Shown: piece by piece, positions 1 to 11,323 of the stretch
How the letters are laid out: each line of letters opens with the position of its first letter
How positions within the stretch are numbered: the first letter of the stretch is position 1
From: Streptomyces venezuelae
GTDB taxonomy: Bacteria > Actinomycetota > Actinomycetes > Streptomycetales > Streptomycetaceae
Length of the DNA: 64,000 nt
Assembly (NCBI RefSeq): GCF_008642275.1
Contig: NZ_CP029189.1
Coordinates: forward strand, 2,030,001-2,094,000
Reading direction: 5' to 3'
Program-made: the position numbers and the translations under genes
The notes under the pieces: generated by a model
Told to the model about the DNA's origin: nothing
Databases searched by the model: none
What the model saw: the letters and a program-made list of their open reading frames with translations, nothing else

Positions 1-708
1 CACCCCCGACCCCTGGAGTTCCTCGGCCACCACGTACGAGACGAACGGCACCAGCAGCGTCAGCCCGATCTGCAGGGTGGCATCGCCGAGCCGCCCCATG
101 AGCCGGTTGGTGATCCAGCCGAGCCCGAGCCCGACGGCCACGGCCACCACGGCGGAGAGCACGAACTCCCCGAGCGCGTCGGGCCAGGAGAAACTGCCGC
201 TCACGACGGCGGCGACGGCCACGTGGTAGAGCACGATCGCCGTCACGTCGTTGAAGAGCCCCTCGCCCTCCAGGATCGACACCATGCGGCGCGGCAGCCC
301 GAGCGATCCGGCGACGGCGGTGGCCGCCACCGGGTCGGGCGGGGCGACGAGCGCCCCGAGGGCGAGGGCGGCGGCGATCGGCAGCCCGGGCACGACGGCG
401 TTGGCGACGGCGGCCACGGCTCCGGTGGTGACGAACACCAGGGCCACGGCCAGCAGCAGGATGGGCCGGAAGTTGGCGGCGAACTGCCGCCAGGACGTGC
501 GCTGCACGGAGGCGTACAGCAGCGGCGGCAGCACCAGCGGCAGAATGAACTCGGGCGGGATCTCGACGTTCGGCACGGCCGGCACCAGCGCGAGGATCAC
601 CCCGCCGATGGTCATCAGGACGGGCGCGGGCAGTTTCAGCCGGTCCCCGAGCGGCACCGTGACCACGGCCCCGAGCAGGAGCACGAAGAGCAGAGCGAGC
701 TGATCCAC
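1..708 (-). CDS. Na+/H+ antiporter, CPA1 family (N-terminal part; runs off the window)
   Basis: The reverse strand from a GTG at 706-708 reads open to base 1, giving the first 236 residues. It opens with a hydrophobic helix (VDQLALLFVLLLGAVVTVPL). Further helices follow, with the family signatures LVLPPLLYAS, ALVAPPDPVAA and EGLFNDVTAIVLY; the last two carry the acidic residues that bind cation in CPA1 exchangers. The family swaps cytoplasmic Na+ or K+ for protons in the plasma membrane. The C-terminal half, including any cytosolic regulatory tail, lies outside the window. A GGGGGAG stretch close to the GTG is the only candidate ribosome site. The exact ion cannot be told. Confidence 0.88.
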   Translation of the reverse strand, partial: MDQLALLFVLLLGAVVTVPLGDRLKLPAPVLMTIGGVILALVPAVPNVEIPPEFILPLVLPPLLYASVQRTSWRQFAANFRPILLLAVALVFVTTGAVAAVANAVVPGLPIAAALALGALVAPPDPVAATAVAGSLGLPRRMVSILEGEGLFNDVTAIVLYHVAVAAVVSGSFSWPDALGEFVLSAVVAVAVGLGLGWITNRLMGRLGDATLQIGLTLLVPFVSYVVAEELQGSGV

Positions 709-800
709 TCCCCCACCCTGCCAGTCCGCTGCGCTTGGCTCGTGCGGATGAGGGGCCGTGTCGGGGCTGCGCCCCGAACCCCTACGGCGCTCCGCGCCCG

Positions 801-825
801 CGCCTCAATCGCCGGCGGGGCTGGA
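801..825. repeat. Dispersed GC-rich palindromic repeat, copy A
   Basis: CGCCTCAATCGCCGGCGGGG followed by CTGGA lies just downstream of the GNAT stop codon. The same 20-25 bp core recurs at 7571, 7951, 24842, 32291-32404 and 44053, in both orientations and mostly at gene ends. It probably forms part of a transcript-ending hairpin, but no function is proven. Confidence 0.7.
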
Positions 826-832
826 GCTTCGG

Positions 833-1312
833 CTACGGCAGCGGACGCCGCATCGCGCGGTGCGGGATGCCCGCGTCCTGGAACTCCGGGCCGTAGGCCA
901 CGTACCCGAGCCGCTCGTAGAAGCCCAGCGCATGCGTCTGCGCACCCAGATCGACCGCGGCCAGCCCCTCCCGGGCCGCCTCCGCCTCGATCGCGCGGAC
1001 CAGCGCCACCCCCACGCCCAGCCCCCGCGCGGCCTTCCGTACGGCCAGCCGGCCCAGCGAGCCGACCGTCAGGTCGCCCGTCTTGCCGAGCGCCGCCGGC
1101 CCGTACAGCAGCCGGCCCGTGCCCAGCGGCACGCCGTCCGCGCCCACGGCCAGGACGTGCACCGCGTCCGCGTCGTACGCGTCGTACTCGATCGACTCCG
1201 GCACCGACTGCTCGACCACGAAGACCTCGGACCGCACCGCGAAGCAGGACTTCAGGTCCTCCTCCGAGACGGCCACCCGCACCTCGACCGTGCCCTGGAC
1301 CCGCGAGGTCAC
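833..1312 (-). CDS. GNAT family N-acetyltransferase
   Basis: This is a 159-residue protein starting at the GTG at 1310-1312. It has the GNAT fold signatures: a beta strand plus loop reading [19 protein letters not shown] (the acetyl-CoA pyrophosphate-binding Q/RxxGxG/A region, here RGLGVG) and a C-terminal [14 protein letters not shown]. The first part ([16 protein letters not shown]) resembles ElaA/YjcF-type acetyltransferases. The acceptor substrate is unknown. The GTG overlaps the TGA of the upstream pseudouridine synthase gene as GTGA, so the two are translationally coupled. A longer upstream open frame exists but lies entirely inside rluD and has no family similarity. Confidence 0.88.
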   Translation of the reverse strand: MTSRVQGTVEVRVAVSEEDLKSCFAVRSEVFVVEQSVPESIEYDAYDADAVHVLAVGADGVPLGTGRLLYGPAALGKTGDLTVGSLGRLAVRKAARGLGVGVALVRAIEAEAAREGLAAVDLGAQTHALGFYERLGYVAYGPEFQDAGIPHRAMRRPLP

Positions 1313-2250
1313 TCGCTTTCCGCCCGGATCACGTCCAGCGCGTGCTGCAGGTCCGCCGGGTAGGTGCTCTCGAACTCGACCCACTGCCCGTCCGACGGGT
1401 GCTCGAAGCCGAGGCGCACCGCGTGCAGCCACTGCCGGGTCAGGCCGAGCCGCTTGGCGACGGTCGGATCGGCACCGTAGGTCAGGTCGCCGACGCAGGG
1501 GTGCCGGTGTGCGGACATGTGCACGCGGATCTGGTGCGTGCGTCCCGTCTCCAGCTTGATGTCGAGCAGCGAGGCGGCCCGGAAGGCCTCGATCAGGTCG
1601 TAGTGGGTGACGGACGCCTTGCCGTCCTGGACCACCGCCCACTTGTAGTCCGCGCTGGGGTGGCGGCCGATCGGCGCGTCGATGGTGCCGCTCATCGGGT
1701 CGGGGTGGCCCTGCACCAGCGCGTGGTAGCGCTTGTCCACGATCCGCTCGCGGAACTGGTTCTTGAGCGAGGTGTAGGCGCGCTCCGACTTCGCGACGGC
1801 CATCAGGCCGGACGTGCCGACGTCGAGGCGGTGCACGATGCCCTGGCGTTCGGACGCGCCGGAGGTGGAGATGCGGTAGCCGGCCGCGGCGAGGCCGCCG
1901 ATGACGGTGGTGCCGGTCCAGCCCGGGCTCGGGTGGGCGGCGACGCCGACCGGCTTCATGATGACGACGATGTCGTCGTCATCATGGATGATCTCCATGC
2001 CGGGAACGGGCTCGGCCACGACCTCCACGGGCCGCGGCGGCGCGGGCATCTCGACTTCGAGCCAGGCGCCGCCGTGGACGCGTTCGGACTTCCCGACGAC
2101 GCTGCCGTCGACCGTCACCTTCCCCGCAGCCGCGATTTCGGCCGCCTTCGTCCGGGAGAAACCGAACATACGGGCGATGGCGGCGTCGACGCGCTCGCCT
2201 TCGAGGCCATCGGGAACGGGCAGGGTGCGGATCTCGGGAATCGTACTCAC
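1309..2250 (-). CDS. rluD: RluA/RluD family 23S rRNA pseudouridine synthase
   Basis: A 313-residue enzyme that isomerises uridines to pseudouridine in RNA. An N-terminal S4-like RNA-binding segment (residues about 15-75, [20 protein letters not shown]...VTVDG) precedes the catalytic domain. That domain holds the signature [10 protein letters not shown] with the catalytic Asp, and a later GRTHQIRVH motif. The start is the GTG at 2248-2250, giving [10 protein letters not shown]; a longer frame into lspA is not supported. It lies 41 bp after lspA, the usual actinobacterial lspA-rluD pair, and overlaps the next gene by 4 bases. Which rRNA positions it modifies cannot be decided from sequence. Confidence 0.93.
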   Translation of the reverse strand: MSTIPEIRTLPVPDGLEGERVDAAIARMFGFSRTKAAEIAAAGKVTVDGSVVGKSERVHGGAWLEVEMPAPPRPVEVVAEPVPGMEIIHDDDDIVVIMKPVGVAAHPSPGWTGTTVIGGLAAAGYRISTSGASERQGIVHRLDVGTSGLMAVAKSERAYTSLKNQFRERIVDKRYHALVQGHPDPMSGTIDAPIGRHPSADYKWAVVQDGKASVTHYDLIEAFRAASLLDIKLETGRTHQIRVHMSAHRHPCVGDLTYGADPTVAKRLGLTRQWLHAVRLGFEHPSDGQWVEFESTYPADLQHALDVIRAESE

Positions 2251-2291
2251 CCGTCGAGTATGCAGGACGGGGCGGACGAGCCGTCCCGCGA

Positions 2292-2852
2292 TCAGTCCTT
2301 GTGAACGGTCCCGTCCGGGTCCAGGCCCTTGAACGACAGCAGGACGATCAGGATGCCGCCGCACACGATCGCCGAGTCCGCGAGGTTGAAGACGGCGAAA
2401 TGGGCGGGCGCGATGAAGTCGACGACCGCGCCCCGGAAGACACCCGGCGAACGGAAGATCCGGTCGGTCAGGTTGCCCAGCGCGCCGCCCAGCAGCAGGC
2501 CCAGCGCGATCGCCCACGGCAGGCTGTAGAGCTTGCGGGCCAGCCGTACGATCACCACGATCACCGAGGCCGCGATGCAGGTGAAGATGATGGTGAAGGC
2601 CTCGCCGAAGCCGAAGGCGGCGCCGGGGTTGCGGACCGCCTCGAACTTCAGCAGGTCACCGATGATCTCGATCGGCGGCTGGTGCTCCAGCTTCGCCACG
2701 ACCAGCATCTTGCTGCCGAGGTCGAGCAGGTAGGCGAGCACCGCCACGACGAGCAGAGCCGCGATCCGACGGCGCCCCTTGGGCCCGGCGGACTCCGGCT
2801 GGGTGTCGTCCCCGACCTCGGGCGTACCGATGATGCGCTCCGCCTCTGCCAC
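2292..2852 (-). CDS. lspA: Lipoprotein signal peptidase (signal peptidase II)
   Basis: A 186-residue integral membrane aspartyl protease that removes the signal peptide of diacylated prolipoproteins. Four hydrophobic segments are visible. Family motifs are [23 protein letters not shown] and FNLADSAI; the Asp residues of the last two are the expected catalytic dyad. The start is set at the GTG at 2852 because GAGGG sits six bases upstream. An in-frame ATG at 2888 would add 12 residues but has a weaker site. The charged N-terminal tail of about 40 residues before the first helix is longer than in E. coli and usual for Streptomyces. rluD follows directly. Confidence 0.95.
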   Translation of the reverse strand: MAEAERIIGTPEVGDDTQPESAGPKGRRRIAALLVVAVLAYLLDLGSKMLVVAKLEHQPPIEIIGDLLKFEAVRNPGAAFGFGEAFTIIFTCIAASVIVVIVRLARKLYSLPWAIALGLLLGGALGNLTDRIFRSPGVFRGAVVDFIAPAHFAVFNLADSAIVCGGILIVLLSFKGLDPDGTVHKD

Positions 2853-2969
2853 GTGAGTCCCTCGAACTAGCTCGAACAGGCTCCTCATGGACCCTGACGG
2901 AACACGAGAGTACGTCAGGGTCCCCGCGCACCGCCTGCCCCGCCTCCGGGAAGGGACGGCCTGGGCCGT

Positions 2970-3719
2970 CTAGTGCCGCCGTTCCTGCTTCTGCTTGCAG
3001 TCCACGCAGAGCGTGGCCCGCGGGAAGGCCTGCATCCTGGCCTTGCCGATCGGCTGCCCGCAGTTCTCGCAGAGGCCGTACGTGCCCGCCTCCAGCCTTT
3101 CCAGGGCCCGCTCGGTCTGTTCCAGCATCGAGGTGGCGTTCGCCGCCAGTGCCAGCTCGGACTCGCGGGTGATGTTCTTGGTGCCCGTGTCGGCCTGGTC
3201 GTCGCCCGCGCCGTCCCCGGAATCGCGCATCAGGCCGGAGATCGCCGCCTCCGAGGCGTCGAGCTCGGCCCGCAGCCGCAGCACCTCCGACAGGAGCTCC
3301 GCACGGGCGTCCTCGACCTCCTTGGGGGTCCAGGGGTCCTCCCCGGGCCGTACGGCGAGCTCACCGGGGGCCAGGGCCGCCGTGGCCCGTGCCTTGGGGA
3401 GCCCGCTGGTGGCGGCCGCGGCCGTCTTCCTCGCCGTACCCGCGCTCTTCTTGGCAACCACTTTCCGGACTCCCGTCTTCTTCGCGGCAGGTGCCGCCCC
3501 CTCGGCCGCGGCCTTCTTGGCCGTGGCCGTCCGCTTGTCGACGGCGGTCGTCTTCTTGACGGCGGTCGCCTTCCCGTCCGGAGCGAGCGCGCCGGCAGCG
3601 GTCTTTCGGGCAGCGGTCGCCTTCTTGGCGGGGGCCGCGTCCTCCGAGACCGCCGCCTTCCCGGCGGCCTTCCCGACAGCCTTCTTGGCAGTACTCCCGG
3701 CGGTCTTCTTCGCCACCAT
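2970..3719 (-). CDS. TraR/DksA-type zinc-finger protein with a Lys/Ala-rich N-terminal tail
   Basis: A 249-residue protein in two parts. Residues about 1-130 are dominated by AKKTA/AVKKT/AARKT repeats, like the tails of bacterial histone H1-like and HU/HupS proteins. The C-terminal 110 residues are a DksA/TraR domain: a coiled-coil region, then a C4 zinc finger with CENCGQPIG and CVDCKQKQ. DksA-family proteins act on RNA polymerase through the secondary channel. The basic tail suggests added DNA or RNA binding, which is inference. The ATG at 3719 is preceded by GAAGGGG at eight bases. It lies divergent from ileS and upstream of lspA. The usual acidic coiled-coil tip is not obvious here. Confidence 0.88.
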   Translation of the reverse strand: MVAKKTAGSTAKKAVGKAAGKAAVSEDAAPAKKATAARKTAAGALAPDGKATAVKKTTAVDKRTATAKKAAAEGAAPAAKKTGVRKVVAKKSAGTARKTAAAATSGLPKARATAALAPGELAVRPGEDPWTPKEVEDARAELLSEVLRLRAELDASEAAISGLMRDSGDGAGDDQADTGTKNITRESELALAANATSMLEQTERALERLEAGTYGLCENCGQPIGKARMQAFPRATLCVDCKQKQERRH

Positions 3720-4029
3720 GGCCGCGACCCCTTCACATACTGTGATCTTTGCTCGCGAATCGTGCCGGAACGATAAATCGACACCGGCCCCGCGGCAACG
3801 GGGCACGCATCCATCGAGGTCAACCTGCATCCGTTGTGCCCATCAGGAGCCCCGGTAATCCGCCCCTCCCGCCCCACCCGGGTCGGGAGGGCCGGCGCGG
3901 GGCCATTCGGGTCACGCCGGGGTCGCGCGCCGACCCTCCCCGCAGCCCCGCCACGCCGGGCCGGCGGCCCCCGTACCGGCCCCCGTAAACCGGTCTGCCG
4001 TGCGCCCCCCGGGCCCGTACACTGGGCCC
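3720..4029. other. Intergenic region between the DksA-like gene and the ileS leader
   Basis: About 300 bases without a convincing gene. They should hold the divergent promoters of the DksA-like gene (minus) and the ileS leader (plus). A TACACT at 4018-4023 could be a -10 element for the leader RNA, but I see no good -35, so no promoter is called. Several frames are open here only because of the base composition. Confidence 0.5.
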
Positions 4030-4312
4030 AGCGAAAGGCATGGACGGGGACGAGTAGCGTCGTACGCAGCCAGGAGCGACCCGGGGACGGTGAGAGCCCG
4101 GGGGCGAGCGCGATGTGAAGGATCACCCCTGAGCCGCCGGAAGAAAGCCCGCACGGGATGCCCGTACGGCGAGTAGAACCGGCTTCGCACCCCAATGAGG
4201 GGGCCACCGGATCCGTCCGGCGGCCAAGGAGGGTGGTACCGCGGGAGCAGCGCGGCCTCGGCAACGAGGACGGCTCTCGTCCCTCCGGACGGAATTGACA
4301 CCCCGCCGGAGG
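4030..4312 (+). promoter_or_regulatory. T-box riboswitch upstream of ileS (translational type)
   Basis: The leader carries the T-box sequence AGGGTGGTACCGCGG at 4230-4244. Its bulge TGGT (4234-4237) can pair with the ACCA end of uncharged tRNA-Ile. Further upstream is GTGAAGGATCACCCC, with an ATC isoleucine codon at 4122-4124, the likely specifier. CCTCCGG at 4282-4288 is exactly complementary to CCGGAGG at 4306-4312, which contains the ileS ribosome site, so the off state would hide the site. That fits the translation-controlling T-boxes known for actinobacterial ileS genes, where Stem I is ultrashort. The full fold was not computed. Confidence 0.9.
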
Positions 4313-4326
4313 AAGAGTTCAGCCTC

Positions 4327-7473
<3,147 letters not shown>

Positions 7474-7483
7474 CCCGGCCCCG

Positions 7484-7520
7484 AGCGGCCCGTCCCCTCC
7501 CGGGTGGGGGACGGGCCGCT
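7484..7520 (+). terminator. ileS terminator hairpin
   Basis: Perfect 14-bp stem, AGCGGCCCGTCCCC at 7484-7497 with its complement at 7507-7520, around a 9-base loop, 11 bases after the ileS stop. It has no strong T-run, as usual in Streptomyces. Confidence 0.8.
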
Positions 7521-7538
7521 GTCGTTTCCCGGGTGCGG

Positions 7539-8008
7539 GCCCTTGTTCTCCGGCTGCGGCCCGGTGGCCGCGCCTCAAACGCCGGCGGGGCTGGGTTCGG
7601 CCGCCTGGCCGGGGTGCAGCGCTTCGGGCGGGGCGTCCGGGTTTGGCTTCGGGTGGGGCGGGGCCCCTCCGGGGGCTCTCCTCGGCTCGGCGCGTGCGGG
7701 CACCTCGCGGTGGCGCCCCGGTGGTCGCGCCTCGTCCTGCGGGGAGCCCCCGGAGTGTCCCGCCCCACGGCCCCGCGCGAAGACGGCCCCGGGGTGGGGG
7801 TGCGGGGACGGTGGGGGGTGTCCCCGCAGGACGAGCGCGCAACCACCGCGTACGGCCGGGACAGGCCCGCACGCGCCGAGCCGAGGAGACACCCCCCGGC
7901 GGCCCCGCACCCCCACCTCCCGGGACCCGACCCCGCCCAGGCGGGCCAAACCCAGCCCCGCCGGCGATTGAGGCGCGGCCACCGGGCCGCACCCGGGATA
8001 CAAGGGCA
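7539..8008. repeat. Large imperfect inverted repeat between ileS and divIVA, with two copies of the dispersed repeat
   Basis: The gap between the convergent ileS and divIVA genes (7474-8170) has no credible gene. Bases 7556-7595 match the reverse complement of 7951-7990 at 39 of 40 positions. Bases 7677-7701 match 7865-7889 perfectly over 25. GTCCTGCGGGGA near 7734-7745 also has its complement near 7815. The arms are colinear around a centre near 7780, so about 470 bp could fold into one long cruciform. Each outer arm holds a copy of the dispersed GCCTCAANCGCCGGCGGGGC repeat. A further degenerate half-copy lies at about 8000-8070. No terminal duplication or transposase is seen. Confidence 0.8.
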
Positions 8009-8170
8009 CTGCCCGGCCAGGGCAAGGGCCACCGGGCGGCACCCGGAAGACGAACCCGCACCGCCCGGCCGGGGCCATCCGCGCCCGGGTACGGCAACGG
8101 GCCGGGCCCGGTGCCCCCGAAGGGGAACCGGGCCCGGCCCGTGACTGCTGCCGACCGCGCGGCGGCGCGC

Positions 8171-9397
8171 CTAGTTGTCGTCCTCGTCGATCAGGAAGCC
8201 CCGCATCGGCGACGGCGCCTGCATCGGCTGCGGCGCAGCCGGCCGCACCGGAGCCATCGGCTGGGTCATCGCCGGGGACATCTGCTGCTGGTTGCCGCCG
8301 TAGGACGGGGCACCCATCGGGGAGGGACCGCCCATGGGGGACGGGCCACCCATCGAGGGACCGCCCATGGAGTGGCCCATCGCACCGGCCGGCGCCATCG
8401 AGGGAGACGGCGACGGCGGCAGCGCGGGACCGGCCGGGTTCCGCGGCGGAGCCAGCGAGTCGTCGGCCTGGGTCTCCAGCTGGCGCAGCTGCGACTCCAG
8501 GTAGGACTTCAGGCGCGTACGGTACTCACGCTCGAAGCCCCGCAGGTCCTCGACCTTGCGCTCCAGCGTGGCACGGGCGGACTCCAGGGAGCCCATCGCG
8601 ACGCGGTGCTTCTCCTGCGCGTCCCGCTCCAGCGCGTCGGCCTTGGCACGGGCGTCCCGCTCCAGGCCCTCGGCGCGCGACCGGGCCTCGCCGACGATCT
8701 TGTTGGCCTCGGAGCGGGCCTCCGCGATCGCCTGGTCGGCGGTCTGCTGCGCCAGCGAGAGGACACGCGCGGCGCTGTCGCCACCGGGGCCCTGCTGCGG
8801 AAGCTGCGGCTGCTGCTGGTGCATCGGCTGACCCATGGGCTGCATCTGCTGCCCCATCGGCTGCATCTGCTGGCCCATGGGCTGCATCTGCTGGCCGAGC
8901 GGGTTCTGGCCGCCCATCGACTGCTGCTGCATGCCCTGGGGGCCGCCCATGGGCTGCTGCTGCATGCCCTGGGGTCCGCCCATCGGGTGCTGCTGCATGG
9001 GACCACCCATGGGGCCGCCCATCGGGCCGGGGCCCTGCTGGCCCTGGCCGCCGGGGCCCGGCGGAAGCTGCGGCTGGCCGCCCGGAAGCTGCGGCGGGCC
9101 CATCTGCGGCTGCTGCTGCTGCTGCGGCGGGCCGGATATGGCCGCGGGCACGGGGGCGCCGGGGCCTCGCTGGTCCTGGGGTTCCGGCTTGCGCATGCCC
9201 TGCTGCTGCTGGCTCTGCGCGGCGGCACGCGTGGCGGCGGCCAGCTTGGCGCGCAGGTCCTCGTTCTCGCGCAGCAGGCGCGTCAGTTCGGACTCGACCT
9301 CGTCGAGGAAGGCATCGACCTCGTCCTCGTCATAGCCTTCTCGGAGGCGGACGGTCGTGAACTGCTTGTTCCGCACGTCCTCGGGAGTCAGCGGCAT
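8171..9397 (-). CDS. divIVA: Polar growth protein DivIVA (Wag31 family)
   Basis: A 408-residue cytoskeletal protein that marks hyphal tips and recruits wall synthesis. Residues 1-60 are the conserved membrane-curvature domain (MPLTPEDVRNKQFTTVRLRE then a coiled coil, FLDEVESELTRLLRENEDLRAKL). A long Gln/Met/Pro/Gly-rich linker follows (about 65-190), with PMGGPQGMQQQ and QMQPMGQ repeats. A second coiled coil (about 205-315) and a Pro/Met/Gly-rich tail end in an acidic LIDEDD motif. This two-coil layout is typical of Streptomyces DivIVA. The ATG at 9397 has AGGTGAAG upstream. It is the last gene of the ftsZ-side block, in the usual place after yggT. Confidence 0.97.
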   Translation of the reverse strand: MPLTPEDVRNKQFTTVRLREGYDEDEVDAFLDEVESELTRLLRENEDLRAKLAAATRAAAQSQQQQGMRKPEPQDQRGPGAPVPAAISGPPQQQQQPQMGPPQLPGGQPQLPPGPGGQGQQGPGPMGGPMGGPMQQHPMGGPQGMQQQPMGGPQGMQQQSMGGQNPLGQQMQPMGQQMQPMGQQMQPMGQPMHQQQPQLPQQGPGGDSAARVLSLAQQTADQAIAEARSEANKIVGEARSRAEGLERDARAKADALERDAQEKHRVAMGSLESARATLERKVEDLRGFEREYRTRLKSYLESQLRQLETQADDSLAPPRNPAGPALPPSPSPSMAPAGAMGHSMGGPSMGGPSPMGGPSPMGAPSYGGNQQQMSPAMTQPMAPVRPAAPQPMQAPSPMRGFLIDEDDN

Positions 9398-9479
9398 GTC
9401 TTCTTCACCTCTACGTAGTCGTCGGCAGTCGGCAAGACCGTATCGGGACTGTCCCCGCGCCCGCGGGGAAGCACATCGT

Positions 9480-9776
9480 TCACAAGCCGCTCGCAGCGGT
9501 GCGCACGAAACTGATGAGGATGTAAACGATGATCATCAGAACGAAGAAGGACAGGTCGAGTGCCACGCCCCCGAGACGCAACGGCGGAATGACCCGCCGA
9601 AGAAGCTTGAGCGGTGGATCGGTGACGCTGTAGGTGGCCTCCAGTACGACCACCATCGCCTTGCCGGGCGTCCAGGAACGTGCGAACTGGAACACGTAGT
9701 CCATGACCAGGCGGAAGATCAGCACGACGAGGAAGCACGCCAAGGCGAAGTAGATCACGTCCAGTGCGACACCCAT
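9480..9776 (-). CDS. YggT/YlmG family membrane protein
   Basis: A 98-residue protein with two hydrophobic segments (IYFALACFLVVLIFRLVMDYVF and ALDLSFFVLMIIVYILISFV) joined by a loop holding the family pattern PPLKLLRRVIPPLRLGG. YggT/YlmG proteins lie in the division cluster of most Gram-positive bacteria, between sepF and divIVA as here. They are thought to help septum or nucleoid organisation, but their biochemical role is not established. A GC-rich hairpin, TCCCCGCG with CGGGGA around 9455-9470, lies between this gene and divIVA and might weaken read-through. Confidence 0.92.
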   Translation of the reverse strand: MGVALDVIYFALACFLVVLIFRLVMDYVFQFARSWTPGKAMVVVLEATYSVTDPPLKLLRRVIPPLRLGGVALDLSFFVLMIIVYILISFVRTAASGL

Positions 9777-9836
9777 CCCGCGCTTCCCTCTCCCCTGCTC
9801 CCGCTGTGTTCCCGGCCCCGTGTCTGACGGATCGGT

Positions 9837-10454
9837 CTAGCTTTGGTTGAAGAACCCGCCCTCCGCGATGCGGGCCTTGTCCTCCGCCGTGACATCGACG
9901 TTAGCAGGCGACAGCAGGAACACCTTCTGTGTCACGCGTTCAATGCTGCCGTGCAGACCGAAGACGAGTCCGGCGGCGAAGTCCACGAGACGCTTCGCAT
10001 CCGTGTCGTCCATCTCCGTGAGATTCATGATCACCGGAGTGCCCTCACGGAAGTGTTCCCCGATGGTACGGGCCTCGTTGTAGGTCCGGGGGTGCAGCGT
10101 CGTGATGCGGTACGGCTCCCGCTCGGAGACGACCTTGGGCATGATCACGGGGGCGTTCTTCTCCAGGTTCGTACGATCAGGTGTGATGGATGCCACGGGG
10201 GCGATTCGCGCAGGACGTCCGTTTTCCACCGGAATTGGGATAGGTTCACGCTGCGCCGGAGGCTGTACGGCTCGTACCGGTTCGTCCGATACGGGCGATT
10301 GGTGCACGGGCTGCTGTCGGCGATCCCGCTCCCGAGCCCGCTCCATCTCCGGCTCGGGCTCGAACTCGTCGTCGGGGTCGTACCCCGGGTTGTCGTACCG
10401 GTCGTCCTCCACGAGGCCGAGGTAGACCGCCATCTTGCGCATCGCGCCGGCCAT
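9837..10454 (-). CDS. sepF: Cell division protein SepF
   Basis: A 205-residue FtsZ-membrane anchor. The N-terminal [17 protein letters not shown] is the amphipathic membrane-binding helix. A variable acidic/Arg linker follows (about 20-90). The C-terminal SepF domain (about 110-195) has [32 protein letters not shown] and [32 protein letters not shown]. SepF binds the FtsZ tail and shapes the division ring; actinobacteria lack FtsA and ZipA and use it instead. The ATG at 10454 follows GGAGGACTC. It lies between yggS and yggT in standard order. Confidence 0.96.
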   Translation of the reverse strand: MAGAMRKMAVYLGLVEDDRYDNPGYDPDDEFEPEPEMERARERDRRQQPVHQSPVSDEPVRAVQPPAQREPIPIPVENGRPARIAPVASITPDRTNLEKNAPVIMPKVVSEREPYRITTLHPRTYNEARTIGEHFREGTPVIMNLTEMDDTDAKRLVDFAAGLVFGLHGSIERVTQKVFLLSPANVDVTAEDKARIAEGGFFNQS

Positions 10455-10603
10455 TCTCCGAGTCCTCCGCTCTGTGGTGGATCGCCCTGTCGCAGGTGCC
10501 GCCGTGTCACGAATGTCACCAACTGCCCGCGATCCACTAGGCCTGCCCGCCCATCAGCGGGAATGACCATATTTTCTGCTGTGGTCCGACTTTCTTCGCG
10601 ACG

Positions 10604-11323
10604 TTACCCGAGCCGGGGTCTCGCGCCGAGTACCGCAGTGCCGACGCGTACATGTGTCGCACCGGCCGCAACGGCCTGTTCCAGGTCTGCGCTCATCCCG
10701 GCCGACACCATCGTGGCAGCCGGATGGTCCACGCGCATGCGGGATGACAATTCCATCAACCGCTCGAAGGCGGCCTGTTCACGTCCCGCGTAGGGGCCGG
10801 CCAGCGGAGCGACCGTCATCAGTCCGTCGATGCGCAGTCCCGGGGCCCCGGCGACGAGGTCCGCCAACTCCGCGAGCTGCTCCGGTGCCGCGCCGCCGCG
10901 GGCCCCGCGCTCCCCCGACTCGGCGTCGAGCGCGATCTGCACGAGGCATCCGAGCTCCCGGCCCGCGTTCACCGCGGCCGCCGAGAGGGCGGTCACGAGT
11001 TTCGGCCGGTCGACCGACTGCACGACATGCGCGTATCCCGCCACGGAACGGACTTTGTTCGTCTGCAACTGACCGACGAAGTGCCAGTCGAGCGGCAGAT
11101 CCGCGCAGGCCTCGGCCTTGGGGGCGGCATCCTGGTCACGATTTTCCGCAACATGACGGACGCCCAGGTCCGCCAGCAGTCGTACGTCGCTCGCGGGGTA
11201 GGTCTTGGTGACCACGATGAGCGTCACCTCGTCCCGCCCCCGCCCCGCCGCCGCGCAGGCGGACGAGATACGTTCCTCCACCCGCGCCAGGTTCTCGGCG
11301 AGCTCCGACTTACGATCCGTCAT
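10604..11323 (-). CDS. YggS/PLPBP family pyridoxal-phosphate homeostasis protein
   Basis: A 239-residue single-domain TIM-barrel protein of the YggS (PROSC) family, which binds pyridoxal 5'-phosphate and balances vitamin B6 and amino-acid pools without known catalysis. The PLP lysine is in LIVVTKTYPASDV. Other family motifs are WHFVGQLQTNK, SVDR and the phosphate-binding end MVSAGMSADLEQAVAAGATHVRVGTAVLG. The usual GENR is replaced by AENR. Its first codons overlap the end of pgeF by 14 bases, so the two are co-translated. Confidence 0.94.
   Translation of the reverse strand: MTDRKSELAENLARVEERISSACAAAGRGRDEVTLIVVTKTYPASDVRLLADLGVRHVAENRDQDAAPKAEACADLPLDWHFVGQLQTNKVRSVAGYAHVVQSVDRPKLVTALSAAAVNAGRELGCLVQIALDAESGERGARGGAAPEQLAELADLVAGAPGLRIDGLMTVAPLAGPYAGREQAAFERLMELSSRMRVDHPAATMVSAGMSADLEQAVAAGATHVRVGTAVLGARPRLG

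Noticed and set aside
223..2304. Very long open frame on the plus strand across antiporter, GNAT and rluD
   Set aside because: It is an antisense shadow of high-GC genes, Arg/Pro/Gly-rich with no domain or ribosome site.
7533..8144. Possible small genes in the ileS-divIVA gap
   Set aside because: Open frames on both strands mirror each other because of the inverted repeat and show no ribosome site.
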